Shown here one piece after another: positions 14,462 through 23,052 of a stretch of 40,488 nt of DNA; position 1 is the stretch's first letter; each line of letters opens with the position of its first letter. Position numbers and translations under genes: made by a program. Location of the stretch: positions 1 through 40,488 of IMG/VR virus record IMGVR_UViG_3300047564_000542; one strand, given 5' to 3'. The notes under the pieces were generated by a model. The model was not told the DNA's origin, ran no database searches, and was given only the letters and a program-made list of their open reading frames with translations. Origin of the DNA: a virus.

Positions 14462-14961
14462 GCTTGATTGAACGCTTGAAAAACCCAGAGGATCACTACG
14501 AGCTCACCGACCCGAAGAAGGCCAATGCCGTGCTGATGAGTCTGTGCCAAGAAGCTGCTGAGGCACTGGCAGCACCTGTGCAGGAGCCTGTGAAGGAGAA
14601 CACAATGATCTACAAAACCTTTGAACAGTGGAAGAGCGGCAACGTGCTGGAGCATGGCGTTCCACGCACCGAGTATTACAGCGAAGACCAACTTGATCTG
14701 GTTGAGATGGGCTGGAACTATGGCTACGATGCTGGCCGGGCAGTGGAGCAGGCTCTCGACAAGAAGGCAGAGAACGCCCGTGAGATTGGGTTGGACTATG
14801 AGCCTGTGCAGGAGCCTGTCAAGTGGTCTGACCACGAGCCTGACGGGCGGCGCTATCCAGCAGTGCCCGATGCCTTTGGAACCCGTGAGGGTGAGCATCC
14901 TCAATACGTCCAAGGCTGGAACGATTGCAGGGCAGAGATGTTGAAAGGGATGAAGCCATGA
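14458..14961 (+). CDS. Hypothetical protein with repeated PVQEPVK motif, 167 aa
   Basis: ATG 14458 overlaps the upstream stop. The N-terminal ~40 residues (MSLIERLKNPEDHYELTDP) are acidic. The motif PVQEPVK occurs twice (~residues 40 and 119), flanking a central domain beginning MIYKTFEQWKSGN with an EMGWNYGYDAGRAVE helix; the C-terminal part ends with YVQGWNDCRAEML. The repeated linkers suggest a modular protein assembled from short domains, as in lambdoid Ea22-type accessory proteins. No enzyme motif was seen. Confidence 0.55.
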   Translation: MSLIERLKNPEDHYELTDPKKANAVLMSLCQEAAEALAAPVQEPVKENTMIYKTFEQWKSGNVLEHGVPRTEYYSEDQLDLVEMGWNYGYDAGRAVEQALDKKAENAREIGLDYEPVQEPVKWSDHEPDGRRYPAVPDAFGTREGEHPQYVQGWNDCRAEMLKGMKP

Positions 14962-15122
14962 ACGATTGGATTATTGGGGCGGCACACGTTGCGACTGCTG
15001 TGTTTGTTTTTTATATGGGATGGGTAATGGCTCACACCACCGTAAAGCATGAGTGCATAAAACTCGGTGCGTTTTATGTTGGGGAAAAAGTTTACGAGTG
15101 CAAGGAGAAGAACAATGGATGA
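14958..15122 (+). CDS. Small membrane protein, 54 aa
   Basis: ATG 14958 overlaps the previous stop (ATGA). One hydrophobic helix spans residues ~4-22 (WIIGAAHVATAVFVFYMGW), followed by a charged C-terminus with two Cys. Likely an inner-membrane protein; a superinfection-exclusion role is conceivable but unsupported. Confidence 0.5.
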   Translation: MNDWIIGAAHVATAVFVFYMGWVMAHTTVKHECIKLGAFYVGEKVYECKEKNNG

Positions 15123-15303
15123 AAACAAATACGAATTCTTCAAGATGCCAGAGCCATCCCGATGGACATGCTACATGTTTGGCAACAGGCCGGGAGGTAT
15201 GGGTATTGTCTACACGCCAAGACTTGGTAATGAACCAAACTGGTTTGCACGTTGGATGATGCGGGTATGTTTCGACTGCCTGTGGGTAAAGGGGAAGCCA
15301 TGA
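15115..15303 (+). CDS. Small hypothetical protein, 62 aa
   Basis: ATG 15115 overlaps the preceding gene by 8 bases and follows AAGGAGAAG. The protein is aromatic-rich (YEFFKMPEPSRWTCYMFG; NWFARWMMRVCFDCLWV) with a C-terminal FDCLW segment that could be amphipathic. No family recognised. Confidence 0.5.
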   Translation: MDENKYEFFKMPEPSRWTCYMFGNRPGGMGIVYTPRLGNEPNWFARWMMRVCFDCLWVKGKP

Positions 15304-15554
15304 CCCCTGAACAACAAGCATATTACGACAACGAGTTGCGAGAAATTCGTAGCGGAGGTTATGGGCATGAAGCCTATGTTGTGAAAGCAATTCATGGGCT
15401 TGGCGGCTACATAGGCCCTGTTGATCCCCCTGTTGTTGGTTTTGGACAAGACGGCGATCCGTTTTATCAGCAGTATCTACGCAATTGGGATGAGGTTGAA
15501 AAGCTGATTTCTCAACTGCGTGAAGAAGCAACTAAGGCATGGGGGAACACATGA
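15300..15554 (+). CDS. Small hypothetical protein, 84 aa
   Basis: ATG 15300 overlaps the previous stop as ATGA. Soluble, acidic; a helix at the start (TPEQQAYYDNELREI), a Gly/Pro-rich centre and a C-terminal helix (EVEKLISQLREEATKAW). Role unknown; the overlap chain is the main support. Confidence 0.5.
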   Translation: MTPEQQAYYDNELREIRSGGYGHEAYVVKAIHGLGGYIGPVDPPVVGFGQDGDPFYQQYLRNWDEVEKLISQLREEATKAWGNT

Positions 15555-15847
15555 CCCCTGTGCGCCAACAGAGGGTGCGCAAGCTGCTGCGCACAAGGCC
15601 AGAGGGGATGACGCCGATGGAGATTGCAGGGATTACGGGGATGCACGTTGCCAACGTCAGAACGTCACTACGGGCGATGCCTGATGTGTATGTGGACAGG
15701 TGGCGCATGGGCAAGCGTGGGCAGTACGAGAAGGTGTGGGTGGCGGTGCCTGTGCCGGAGGATTGCCCACATCCGAAAGACAGAATTAAGTGGGGCGCGA
15801 GTTACAAGAAGCCAAGGACCAATTGGGTGGGTGGGGTGTATGCGTAA
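15551..15847 (+). CDS. HTH-type small protein, 98 aa
   Basis: ATG 15551 overlaps the previous stop (ATGA). Residues ~3-50 read as a winged-helix domain: VRKLLRTRPEGMTPMEIAGITG, then HVANVRTSLRAM as recognition helix, then DVYVDRWRMG as wing. The tail is basic and Trp-rich. Likely a DNA-binding regulator acting late in the early-gene block, just upstream of the terminase large subunit. Confidence 0.6.
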   Translation: MTPVRQQRVRKLLRTRPEGMTPMEIAGITGMHVANVRTSLRAMPDVYVDRWRMGKRGQYEKVWVAVPVPEDCPHPKDRIKWGASYKKPRTNWVGGVYA

Positions 15848-16328
15848 GAAGAGCAATTACAAGCCCAAGGGCGTGCGGCTGGACAACATGGCCTGGGTGC
15901 AGTCCAGTTTGAAGAAGGTGGGGACACTGCCGACTGCGGGGATTGCGCTGAAGTTAAAGATGCATGAGGCACTGGCTGCGATGCTGAACGGCAGTGCGAC
16001 CAGGCTTGATGTGGATGCGTTGATTTCGGCGGTAAATGTGGCCGAGGCGCTGATCAAGGTAAGGGCTGACCTGGGGCGAGATTGGGCGGTGGAGATCAAG
16101 GCCGCGCAAGACGCCATCCATGAAATGGGGGTCAGGGGTTACAAAAGAGACAGGTTTTTGTTCACGGGGCCAGAGATGTCGATGGTGAAGGTGGTGGTTG
16201 AGTTGCACGACCAGCAGCTTGATAACTGCACCGTCAAGGAGATGGAGCAGGCGCTGTTCATTGTGGATGAGGTGATCAGGATGAAGATGGCTAGGGCCAT
16301 CATCCCTGCCGACAAACTGGCCGCATAA
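15840..16328 (+). CDS. Hypothetical protein upstream of large terminase, 162 aa
   Basis: ATG 15840 overlaps the preceding gene by 8 bases and has a GGTGGG upstream. The first ~25 residues are basic (MRKKSNYKPKGVRL); the rest is strongly helical (ALKLKMHEALAAMLNG, DALISAVNVAEALIKVRADLG, VKEMEQALFIVDEVIRMKMAR). Its immediate position before the large terminase could indicate a packaging accessory protein, but no family is recognised. Confidence 0.55.
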   Translation: MRKKSNYKPKGVRLDNMAWVQSSLKKVGTLPTAGIALKLKMHEALAAMLNGSATRLDVDALISAVNVAEALIKVRADLGRDWAVEIKAAQDAIHEMGVRGYKRDRFLFTGPEMSMVKVVVELHDQQLDNCTVKEMEQALFIVDEVIRMKMARAIIPADKLAA

Positions 16329-16337
16329 TTGACGCCT

Positions 16338-17750
16338 ATGGCAAAAACAGAAAATGTGTTTCAGCAGTGGGTGGACAGGTATCACCCTGACCCGGTGCTG
16401 TTTGTGCGGGAGGTGCTGGGGGTGGACCCTGACCCCTGGCAGGTAAAGTTCTTGGGGGCGATTGCCCGTGGGGACAGGAAGATCTCAGTCCGCAGTGGCC
16501 ACGGCGTGGGCAAGTCCACAGCATCAAGCTGGGCCATGCTGTGGTACTTCATGACCCGCAGCCCGGTCAAGGTGGTGGTGACCGCGCCGACCAGCAGCCA
16601 ACTGTATGACGCCATGTTTGCTGAACTCAAGCGGTGGATCAACGCCATGCCTGCCCCACTCCAAGGCTTGCTGACTGTAAAGCAAGAGAGGATCGAGTTC
16701 AACGCTGCGCCGACTGAAATGTTTATTTCGGCACGAACCAGCAGGGCCGAGCAGCCTGAAGCATTGCAGGGCATTCACTCTGAGTATGTGATGCTGGTGG
16801 CCGATGAGGCGTCAGGCGTGCCGGAGCAGGTGTTTGAGGCGGCGGCAGGCTCAATGTCTGGACACAATGCTGTGACGCTACTGCTGGGCAACCCGGTGCG
16901 GTCCAGCGGTTTCTTCTACGACACCCACACCCGCCTGTCTGGTGAGTGGACCACCTTCCAGGTGGCGTGTACGGATTCGCCACGGGTGAGTGATGAGTAT
17001 GTGAAGGAGATGGCGCAGCGGTATGGCGAGGACAGTAACGTGTATCGGATTCGCGTGATCGGGGAGTTCCCGAAGGGCGATGACGATACGGTGATTGCGA
17101 TGGACCTGCTCGAAAGTGCGCTGCACCGGGATGTGGCGGCCAGCATGTCGGCGCCCATGGTGTGGGGGCTGGACGTTGCGCGGTTTGGCAGTGACAGGTC
17201 AGCCCTGTGCAAACGGCAGGGCAACGTGGTGACCGAGAGCATCCGCACTTGGAAGAATCTGGACTTGATGCAACTGACGGGGGCGGTGGTGGCCGAGTAC
17301 AACGTGCTGCCGCCAAGCCAGCAGCCCAAAGAAATCTTGGTGGACAGCATTGGCCTGGGTGCTGGCGTGGTGGATCGCCTGCGCGAGTTGGGCCTGCCAG
17401 CCAGGGGGATTAACGTCAGCGAATCGCCAGCCATGGGCGGGACGTACAGGAACCTGAAGGCTGAGCTTTGGTACAGGGCAAAGGCGTGGCTGGAGGCCAG
17501 GGATTGCAAGCTGGCCAAGGATGAGGTGCTGATCAGCGAGTTGGCCACGGTGCGCTACAGCTTCACCAGCAACGGCAAGATCCAGATCGAGGGCAAGGAC
17601 GAGATCAGAAAGCGCGGCCTGCCAAGCCCTGACAAGGCCGATGCGTTTGTCTTGACGTTTGCAAGCGATGCAATTGCCGGGATGTACGGGTCAGCGGCCA
17701 GCAACAAGTGGAGCCAGCCGCTGCGCCGAAACCTGTCGAGAGTCGCATAA
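16338..17750 (+). CDS. Terminase large subunit
   Basis: A 470-residue packaging motor. The ATPase domain has Walker A GHGVGKST (54-61), the coupling-like VVVTAPTSSQ strand, and Walker B VMLVADEASG. The nuclease domain (RNase H fold) starts with GLDVARFGSDRSA, continues ILVDSIGLGAGVVDRL and ends with PSPDKADAFVLTFA, giving the expected acidic triad. ATG 16338 is preferred to the TTG at 16329, though neither has a good ribosome-binding site; coupling to the upstream gene is probable. It cuts and translocates DNA into the prohead through the portal. Confidence 0.93.
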   Translation: MAKTENVFQQWVDRYHPDPVLFVREVLGVDPDPWQVKFLGAIARGDRKISVRSGHGVGKSTASSWAMLWYFMTRSPVKVVVTAPTSSQLYDAMFAELKRWINAMPAPLQGLLTVKQERIEFNAAPTEMFISARTSRAEQPEALQGIHSEYVMLVADEASGVPEQVFEAAAGSMSGHNAVTLLLGNPVRSSGFFYDTHTRLSGEWTTFQVACTDSPRVSDEYVKEMAQRYGEDSNVYRIRVIGEFPKGDDDTVIAMDLLESALHRDVAASMSAPMVWGLDVARFGSDRSALCKRQGNVVTESIRTWKNLDLMQLTGAVVAEYNVLPPSQQPKEILVDSIGLGAGVVDRLRELGLPARGINVSESPAMGGTYRNLKAELWYRAKAWLEARDCKLAKDEVLISELATVRYSFTSNGKIQIEGKDEIRKRGLPSPDKADAFVLTFASDAIAGMYGSAASNKWSQPLRRNLSRVA

Positions 17751-17775
17751 TCTGGGCAATCAACTGGAGAATTTA

Positions 17776-18246
17776 ATGGCCACAATGCAGCGCACCATGG
17801 AACAAGCCATGGACCGTGAGGGTGATGACATGGAAGGCCAAGACTGCCCCATGCCAACGCAAGACATCACGCTGAACTTGAAGAACCGCGCCAAGGCGAT
17901 CACCAGCGCGGCCTATGGCCCTGAAAACCCGAAGCTGCCCAACAGCGCGTTTTGGGCGAAGAAGGCTGACCAGTGGGATGTGTCAGTCGATGACGCCAAG
18001 CAAAGCCTGTGCGGCAACTGCGCGGCATTTAATGTGTCGGACGGGATCAAGCAGTGCATTGCCGAGGGCATTGGCATGGAGGCTGACCCATGGGGCACGA
18101 TTGAGTTGGCCGACCTTGGCTATTGCGAGATCTTTGATTTCAAGTGCGCAGCCAGCCGCACCTGCGATGCATGGGTGGTGGGTGGCCCCAATACGGGTGA
18201 GCAAGATGGTGAGGACATGGAATACGTTGAAGGAGACGAATCATGA
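17776..18246 (+). CDS. Cys-rich, possible iron-sulfur protein, 156 aa
   Basis: ATG 17776. The first ~45 residues are acidic and Met-rich (residues MEQAMDREGDDMEGQD), the centre reads AAYGPENPKLPNSAFWAKKADQW, then comes a Cys-rich domain: LCGNCAAF, QCIAEG, GYCEIFDFKCAAS, TCDAWV. The CxxC / C / C / C spacing with a following W resembles high-potential iron-sulfur proteins. I have seen this protein type beside terminase and portal genes of uncultured podoviruses, without an assigned function. It might be a virion metalloprotein. Its stop overlaps the next ATG. Confidence 0.6.
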   Translation: MATMQRTMEQAMDREGDDMEGQDCPMPTQDITLNLKNRAKAITSAAYGPENPKLPNSAFWAKKADQWDVSVDDAKQSLCGNCAAFNVSDGIKQCIAEGIGMEADPWGTIELADLGYCEIFDFKCAASRTCDAWVVGGPNTGEQDGEDMEYVEGDES

Positions 18247-18398
18247 AAGGCTTGTATGAGAACATTCATCGAAAACGTGCTCGAATTGAGGCTGGCTCTA
18301 AAGAGAAAATGCGACAGCCTGGAAGCAAGGGTGCGCCAACGGCTGCTGCTTTTAAGGCAGCGGCTAAAACGGCCAAGCCAGTGAAGTCCAAGAAATGA
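18243..18398 (+). CDS. Conserved small basic phage protein, 51 aa
   Basis: A 51-residue, very basic protein starting MKGLYENIHRKRARIEAGS and continuing EKMRQPGSKGAPTA. This compact pattern is widespread in podovirus structural modules, without known function. ATGA overlaps at both ends tie it to the Cys-rich gene upstream and the glycosyltransferase downstream. Its charge suggests DNA or capsid-interior binding. Confidence 0.7.
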   Translation: MKGLYENIHRKRARIEAGSKEKMRQPGSKGAPTAAAFKAAAKTAKPVKSKK

Positions 18399-19084
18399 TC
18401 CCTATCTGCATTGCGACTGTGCACGGCAAGGGTCTGGGCGTGCTGCTGGAGAGCATCCGGCAGTACGCACCAGAGCATCCTGTGTACCTGCGCGGTCCTG
18501 AGTCGGTCATTGAAAAGTATGACGCGCACCTGAAAATCTACGGTCAGCCCAGCAACTTTGGAGACGATTACAACCAGGTCATCCATGCTGCGCTCAAGGA
18601 TTACGACCAGGTGATCGTGGCCAACGATGACATCGTGCTGACGCCTGACAGCATCAAGGTGTTGTTGGAGGATGTGGGCATCATCAACACCATGCACAGC
18701 GTGCGTGCTGGCTGGGTGGCGTCACGGTCTGACGCAGCGCGGCCATGCCAGAATGTGCGGATCACTGACCAGCCAGAGCGGCTGCACTTTTACAAATTCC
18801 CGTCCGAGGCCCACATCAAGATGGTTGAGGAGGTCAGTCCCATCTTGGGCTGGATCAACAAGGAAGCGTTTGGCGAGGGATTCCCGCCTCTGAACTGGTA
18901 CAGCGATGACGTGCATTGCCTGGACTTGCGCCAGCGCGGGTACAGCCACTTTGTGAGCGCCAGCTACGTGCACCACATCGGCAGCCACACCATCGGCTAT
19001 GACGCCAAGAAGCTGCACGACCAGGCACTGCCTTGGCTTTTAACCCACCGACCTGAATATGCAAAAGCCTGGTTTGACGCTTAA
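18395..19084 (+). CDS. Glycosyltransferase-like protein (GT-A fold)
   Basis: A 229-residue protein beginning with a Rossmann-like strand (IPICIATVHGKGLGVLLESI) and carrying NDDI (77-80) after a hydrophobic strand (QVIVANDDIVL), the DxD-like position that binds nucleotide-sugar and metal. Later, NWYSDDVHCLDLRQRGY is like the catalytic acceptor loop of GT2-type enzymes. It probably transfers a sugar to a virion protein, host surface or DNA; the acceptor is unknown. It overlaps the SAM methyltransferase gene by 26 bases, so both act together in translation. Confidence 0.65.
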   Translation: MIPICIATVHGKGLGVLLESIRQYAPEHPVYLRGPESVIEKYDAHLKIYGQPSNFGDDYNQVIHAALKDYDQVIVANDDIVLTPDSIKVLLEDVGIINTMHSVRAGWVASRSDAARPCQNVRITDQPERLHFYKFPSEAHIKMVEEVSPILGWINKEAFGEGFPPLNWYSDDVHCLDLRQRGYSHFVSASYVHHIGSHTIGYDAKKLHDQALPWLLTHRPEYAKAWFDA

Positions 19085-19592
19085 TCTTGGCTCCGGCAAG
19101 GATTGGCGCGAGGACTGTCTGAACGCAGACATTCAGGCTATCAAAGACCCGGATTGGCTGCTGGACATCACGAAAGTGCCGTGGGGATCGACCATCCGCA
19201 CCAGGCTTGGCGAGTTGGACATCAAGCCGGGGATGTTTGAAACCATCCTGGCCAACGATGTGCTGGAGCACATCCCTGATCTGGTCACGGCCATGGCCAA
19301 CTGCAAGGAACTGCTGCAAGTGGGTGGTCAGATGCACATCCATGTGCCGTATGACCTGAGTTATGGGGCATGGCAGGATCCCACCCATGTGCGTGCCTTC
19401 AACGAGAAGTCTTGGCTCTATTACACCGATTGGCACTGGTATTTAGGCTGGCCGGACAGATTTGAGATGACCCACATGGAGATGAGGCTTTCTGAGGTCG
19501 GTCAAGCACTAAAATTGCCGCAAGAGGAAATCCTGCGCACACCACGGGCGGTGGATTCCATGTATGTCATTTTGACAAAGGCACAGCCATGA
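19059..19592 (+). CDS. SAM-dependent methyltransferase (class I)
   Basis: A 177-residue protein. Motif I is LNLGSGKDW near residue 8, followed by LNADI (motif II acidic) and ETILANDVLEHIPD, the motif common in Methyltransf_11-type small-molecule/sugar methylases; then GGQMHIHVPYD. It lacks the NPPY or PC motifs of DNA methylases. Together with the glycosyltransferase it may make or cap a modified sugar. ATG 19059 lies inside the upstream gene; its stop overlaps the portal ATG (ATGA). Confidence 0.7.
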   Translation: MQKPGLTLNLGSGKDWREDCLNADIQAIKDPDWLLDITKVPWGSTIRTRLGELDIKPGMFETILANDVLEHIPDLVTAMANCKELLQVGGQMHIHVPYDLSYGAWQDPTHVRAFNEKSWLYYTDWHWYLGWPDRFEMTHMEMRLSEVGQALKLPQEEILRTPRAVDSMYVILTKAQP

Positions 19593-21802
19593 ACGAGCAA
19601 GACATCACTAACGCCATCACCACCGACATTGCGGCCACAAAGCCCATGGACGATGCGGAACTGGAAAGCATCATCGGGCAAGACCTGACAGATGCGGTCA
19701 GCTATGTTGACAGCGACCTGTCGCCAACACGCGCCAAGGGGACTGAGTATTACCGTGGCGACCTGTTTGGCAACGAGGTCGAGGGCAACTCCAAAGTGGT
19801 GGCTATGGAGGTGCGCGATACGGTCAGCGCCATGCTGCCCAGCCTGATGCGGGTTTTCTTCAATTCCGAGAATGTGGTGGAGTTCACACCGCGCGGCCCT
19901 GAAGATGTTGGGTCTGCGCAGCAGGCCACGGACTATGCCAACTACATTTTCCAAAACGACAACACTGGTTTTTTGACCACTTACGCAATTTTCAAAGATG
20001 CGCTGGTGCGTAAATGCGGCATTGCCAAGTTTTGGTGGGAAGATGAAGAGCGCGTGCGCATCGAGGAGTACACCGGGTTGGACGAGCCAACCCTCCAGAT
20101 TCTGATGCAAGAGCCTGGCGCTGAAGTCCAGATTGTGATGTCATACCCTGACCCCAACGTGGACGAGATGCAGATGACCACGGTGGACCCGATGACGGGC
20201 CAGCCGGTGGTGATGCCTGCGCCGATGGTGCACGATGTGCAGATCAAGCGCATCACCAAGGATGGCCGCATCCGCATCATGGCCGTGCCTCCAGAGGAGT
20301 TGCTGCTGGACAGACGCGCCCGGTCATTTGACGATGCCACCATCATTGCGCATCGGCAGATGGCCACCGTGGCCGACCTGATCGCCATGGGCTATGACCA
20401 AGACGAGATCGAAGAAAACTTGATGTCCAATGACTTGGATAGCAACGATGAGTATCTGGCGCGCCAGCCGCTGTCCACCACGTTTGGCACGAATGACGCA
20501 GCCAACCCGATGATGCGCCGAGTGCTGTACATCGAGGCGTATGCGCGTGTGGACTATGACGGGGATGGCATTGCTGAGTTGCGCAAAGTCTGCTGCATGG
20601 GCGCAGGGTACAAGGTGGTGCGCAACTTGCCAGCAAGCTACATCCCCTTTGCTGATTTCCCATGTGACCCAGAGCCGCACACCAGCCCACTTGAGGCGAT
20701 GTCCATTTTTGACATCACCCGCGACTTGCAAGAGATCAAGTCCGAGATCCTGCGCAACACGCTGGACAGCCTGGCTCAAAGCATTCACCCGCGCACAGCG
20801 GTGGTGGAGGGCCAAGTCAATATTGACGATGTGCTGAACAACGAGACGGGCGCGATCATTCGTATGCGTGCGCCAGGCATGGTCCAGCCACTGACAACGC
20901 CATTTGTCGGCCAGGCGGCATTCCCGATGATGGAATACATGGACCAGATCAAGGAAGACCGCACGGGCATGAGCAAAGCGGCCATGGGCCTGAATGCTGA
21001 TGCCTTGCAGTCCAGCACCAAGGCGGCGGTGAATGCCACCATCAGTGCCAGCCAAGGCCGTATTGAGTTGACAGCACGCATCTTGGCCGAGGGCATGAAG
21101 AAGCTGTTCAAGGGCATTTTGTTCTTGGTGACAACCCACCAGGACAAGGCACGCATGGTGCGTATGCGCAATGAGTGGGTGCAGATTGACCCTCGCGGCT
21201 GGGACGCTGGCATGGACGCCAACATCAACATTGCCTTGGGCAATGGCGACACCAACGAGCGCCTGCAAGCCTTGATGATGATCTTGGCCAAGCAAGAGCA
21301 GATCTTGCAGCAGCTTGGCCCAACCAACCCATTGGTGACGCCACAGCAGTTTTCCAACACCTTGCGCAAGATTGTGGAGTTGTCCGGGTTCAAGGACTCG
21401 ACCAGCTACTTTCAGGCCATCCCTGCTGACTATGTGCCGCCAGCGCCACCACAGCCCAAGCCAAGCCCAGAGGAGATTTTGGCGCAAGTGCAGGCTGAGA
21501 GCATCAAGGCCGATATCCAGAAAAAGGCTGCTGATTTGGAACTCCAGCGCCAGCAAATGATCATGGATGACGATTTGAAGCGTGATCAAATGGCGCAAGA
21601 CCTGTATCTCAAGAAGTATGAAATTGAGTTAAAGTACAACTCACAGATCAGTACAGCCGAAATTGATGCGGCCCAGAATATTGATCGTGAAGCGATTCGC
21701 CAGCAGGCGCTTTTGGCCCAGCAACAAGCAGCACAGTTTGTGCAGCAGCAGCCACCAGCCCCGATGGCGACACCATCAACCTTTAACGGAATGGCACAGT
21801 GA
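19589..21802 (+). CDS. Portal protein (P22 gp1-like)
   Basis: A 737-residue portal, length typical of P22-type portals. Recognisable parts: N-terminal SDLSPTRAKGTEYYRGDLFGNE, AMEVRDTVSAMLPSLMRVFF, NDNTGFLTTYAIFKDALVRKCGIAKFWW, a middle domain with SMSIFDITRDLQEIKSEILRNTLDSLAQS-type helix, KAAMGLNADALQ, and a long Gln-rich coiled-coil C-terminus (from ~620), matching the barrel of P22 portal. It forms the dodecameric DNA gate at one capsid vertex. It is followed directly by a small protein, scaffold and capsid protein, the standard head order. Confidence 0.92.
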   Translation: MNEQDITNAITTDIAATKPMDDAELESIIGQDLTDAVSYVDSDLSPTRAKGTEYYRGDLFGNEVEGNSKVVAMEVRDTVSAMLPSLMRVFFNSENVVEFTPRGPEDVGSAQQATDYANYIFQNDNTGFLTTYAIFKDALVRKCGIAKFWWEDEERVRIEEYTGLDEPTLQILMQEPGAEVQIVMSYPDPNVDEMQMTTVDPMTGQPVVMPAPMVHDVQIKRITKDGRIRIMAVPPEELLLDRRARSFDDATIIAHRQMATVADLIAMGYDQDEIEENLMSNDLDSNDEYLARQPLSTTFGTNDAANPMMRRVLYIEAYARVDYDGDGIAELRKVCCMGAGYKVVRNLPASYIPFADFPCDPEPHTSPLEAMSIFDITRDLQEIKSEILRNTLDSLAQSIHPRTAVVEGQVNIDDVLNNETGAIIRMRAPGMVQPLTTPFVGQAAFPMMEYMDQIKEDRTGMSKAAMGLNADALQSSTKAAVNATISASQGRIELTARILAEGMKKLFKGILFLVTTHQDKARMVRMRNEWVQIDPRGWDAGMDANINIALGNGDTNERLQALMMILAKQEQILQQLGPTNPLVTPQQFSNTLRKIVELSGFKDSTSYFQAIPADYVPPAPPQPKPSPEEILAQVQAESIKADIQKKAADLELQRQQMIMDDDLKRDQMAQDLYLKKYEIELKYNSQISTAEIDAAQNIDREAIRQQALLAQQQAAQFVQQQPPAPMATPSTFNGMAQ

Positions 21803-22062
21803 GTACAAACGAAGACCAAGTACGCAAGGGACGCAAGGCCCAGCAGATTCTTGAGGACGAAACCCTCAACACTGCAATTGCAAAATTAGAAAACGATCAA
21901 CTTTGGTTGTTTCGATCCTCGAAACCCGAAGAGTCGGCAAAGCGTGAAACGGCGTGGTGCATGTTGCAGGCCATTGATGGATTGCGGCAGGAACTTATCA
22001 AGATCATGGACAACGGCAAGATTGCGCAGAAGTCCATTGACCGTTTACCTAAACTGATTTAA
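21799..22062 (+). CDS. Small head-module protein, 87 aa
   Basis: A GTG start at 21799 overlaps the portal stop (GTGA). The 87-residue helical protein (QQILEDETLNTAIAKLEN; WCMLQAIDGLRQELIKIMDNGK) is a type commonly found between portal and scaffold genes in podoviruses, without established role; a head-assembly factor is likely. An in-frame ATG appears only near residue 51, so the GTG is probably the true start. Confidence 0.6.
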   Translation: MSTNEDQVRKGRKAQQILEDETLNTAIAKLENDQLWLFRSSKPEESAKRETAWCMLQAIDGLRQELIKIMDNGKIAQKSIDRLPKLI

Positions 22063-22066
22063 GACT

Positions 22067-23047
22067 ATGGCAGAAATACAAGCAATGAATATGGCCGATG
22101 CGGCCAGTGCTATCTCGGCAATGTTGGCCCCCGAAGAGGGACAAGCGCAAGTTGACGAGACGCAGCCAGCCGAAGTGTCTGATGAGGACACCGAGGCAGC
22201 GGCCTCTGAGGAGGATGAGTCTGGTGTGGAAGACGCGCCAGATGAAGAAACCTTAGAGGAACAGTCCGAGGAAAGTGATGAATCCGAGGAGCAAGACCAG
22301 CCACAGACTTTCACCGTCAAGGTAGATGGCAAGGAAGTCGCTGTGACGCTGGACGAACTCCAAAAGGGTTACTCACGCACCCAGGACTACACCCGAAAGA
22401 CGCAGCAGATTGCCGAAGTGCGCAAGCAAGTCGAGCAAGAAACGCAGGCGATTCGGGCCGAGCGTGAGCAGTACGCTCAGTTGTTGGGAGCATTGCAAGC
22501 CCAGCTTCAAACGTCAGAGCCGCAAGTCGATTTGGAACGTCTTTACCATGAAGACCCAATCGAGTGGGTGCGGCAGAAAGAGGTCTTGCGGGATCGACAG
22601 GAAAAGGCATACGCTATTCAGGCCGAGCAGCAGCGCCTTTCTCAGTTGAGCCAGCAAGAGCAGCAGCGTGCCATGGAGGCGCATCTTGAAAGCCAAAAAG
22701 ATGCGCTGTTGGCGGCATTGCCTGAGTGGAGAGATCCAAAGAAGGCAAAGGCCGAAAAGGCGCTGGTGCTGGAGTCTGCCAAATCGGTGGGCTTCTCCGA
22801 CGATGATTTGAAGAGCGTTTACGACCACAGGTTGGTGCTGTTGCTGCGTAAAGCGGCGATGTACGACCAGATGGTGAGTAAGCGTCAGGACATCAAGCCT
22901 GTGGTGAACAATGGCCCACGAACCGCCAAGCCTGGTGCAGCGGGTCGGGTTTCGACAACAACAGAGGCCACTCGCGCAAAGCAGCGTCTTGCAAAAACTG
23001 GCCGTGTCGATGATGCGGCTTCTGCAATTGAACTTTTATTGAGGTAA
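22067..23047 (+). CDS. Scaffolding protein
   Basis: A 326-residue protein between portal and capsid genes. Residues ~20-80 are extremely acidic (EDTEAAASEEDES and neighbours), then a short beta-rich module (TFTVKVDGKEVAVTLDELQKGYSRTQDYTRK), then a long Gln/Glu/Arg coiled coil (~120-220) and a basic C-terminus. The composition and the KVDGKEVxVTLDEL motif are typical of phage scaffolds, which direct capsid assembly and are removed before DNA filling. The C-terminal Lys/Arg-rich end probably binds the capsid protein. Confidence 0.82.
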   Translation: MAEIQAMNMADAASAISAMLAPEEGQAQVDETQPAEVSDEDTEAAASEEDESGVEDAPDEETLEEQSEESDESEEQDQPQTFTVKVDGKEVAVTLDELQKGYSRTQDYTRKTQQIAEVRKQVEQETQAIRAEREQYAQLLGALQAQLQTSEPQVDLERLYHEDPIEWVRQKEVLRDRQEKAYAIQAEQQRLSQLSQQEQQRAMEAHLESQKDALLAALPEWRDPKKAKAEKALVLESAKSVGFSDDDLKSVYDHRLVLLLRKAAMYDQMVSKRQDIKPVVNNGPRTAKPGAAGRVSTTTEATRAKQRLAKTGRVDDAASAIELLLR

Positions 23048-23052
23048 TCAAA

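Noticed and set aside
20324-21598. Long reverse-strand open frame (424 codons) opposite the portal gene
   Set aside because: It lies wholly antisense to a clear portal protein, has no ribosome-binding site or recognisable domain, and is a by-product of the codon bias in GC-rich coding DNA.
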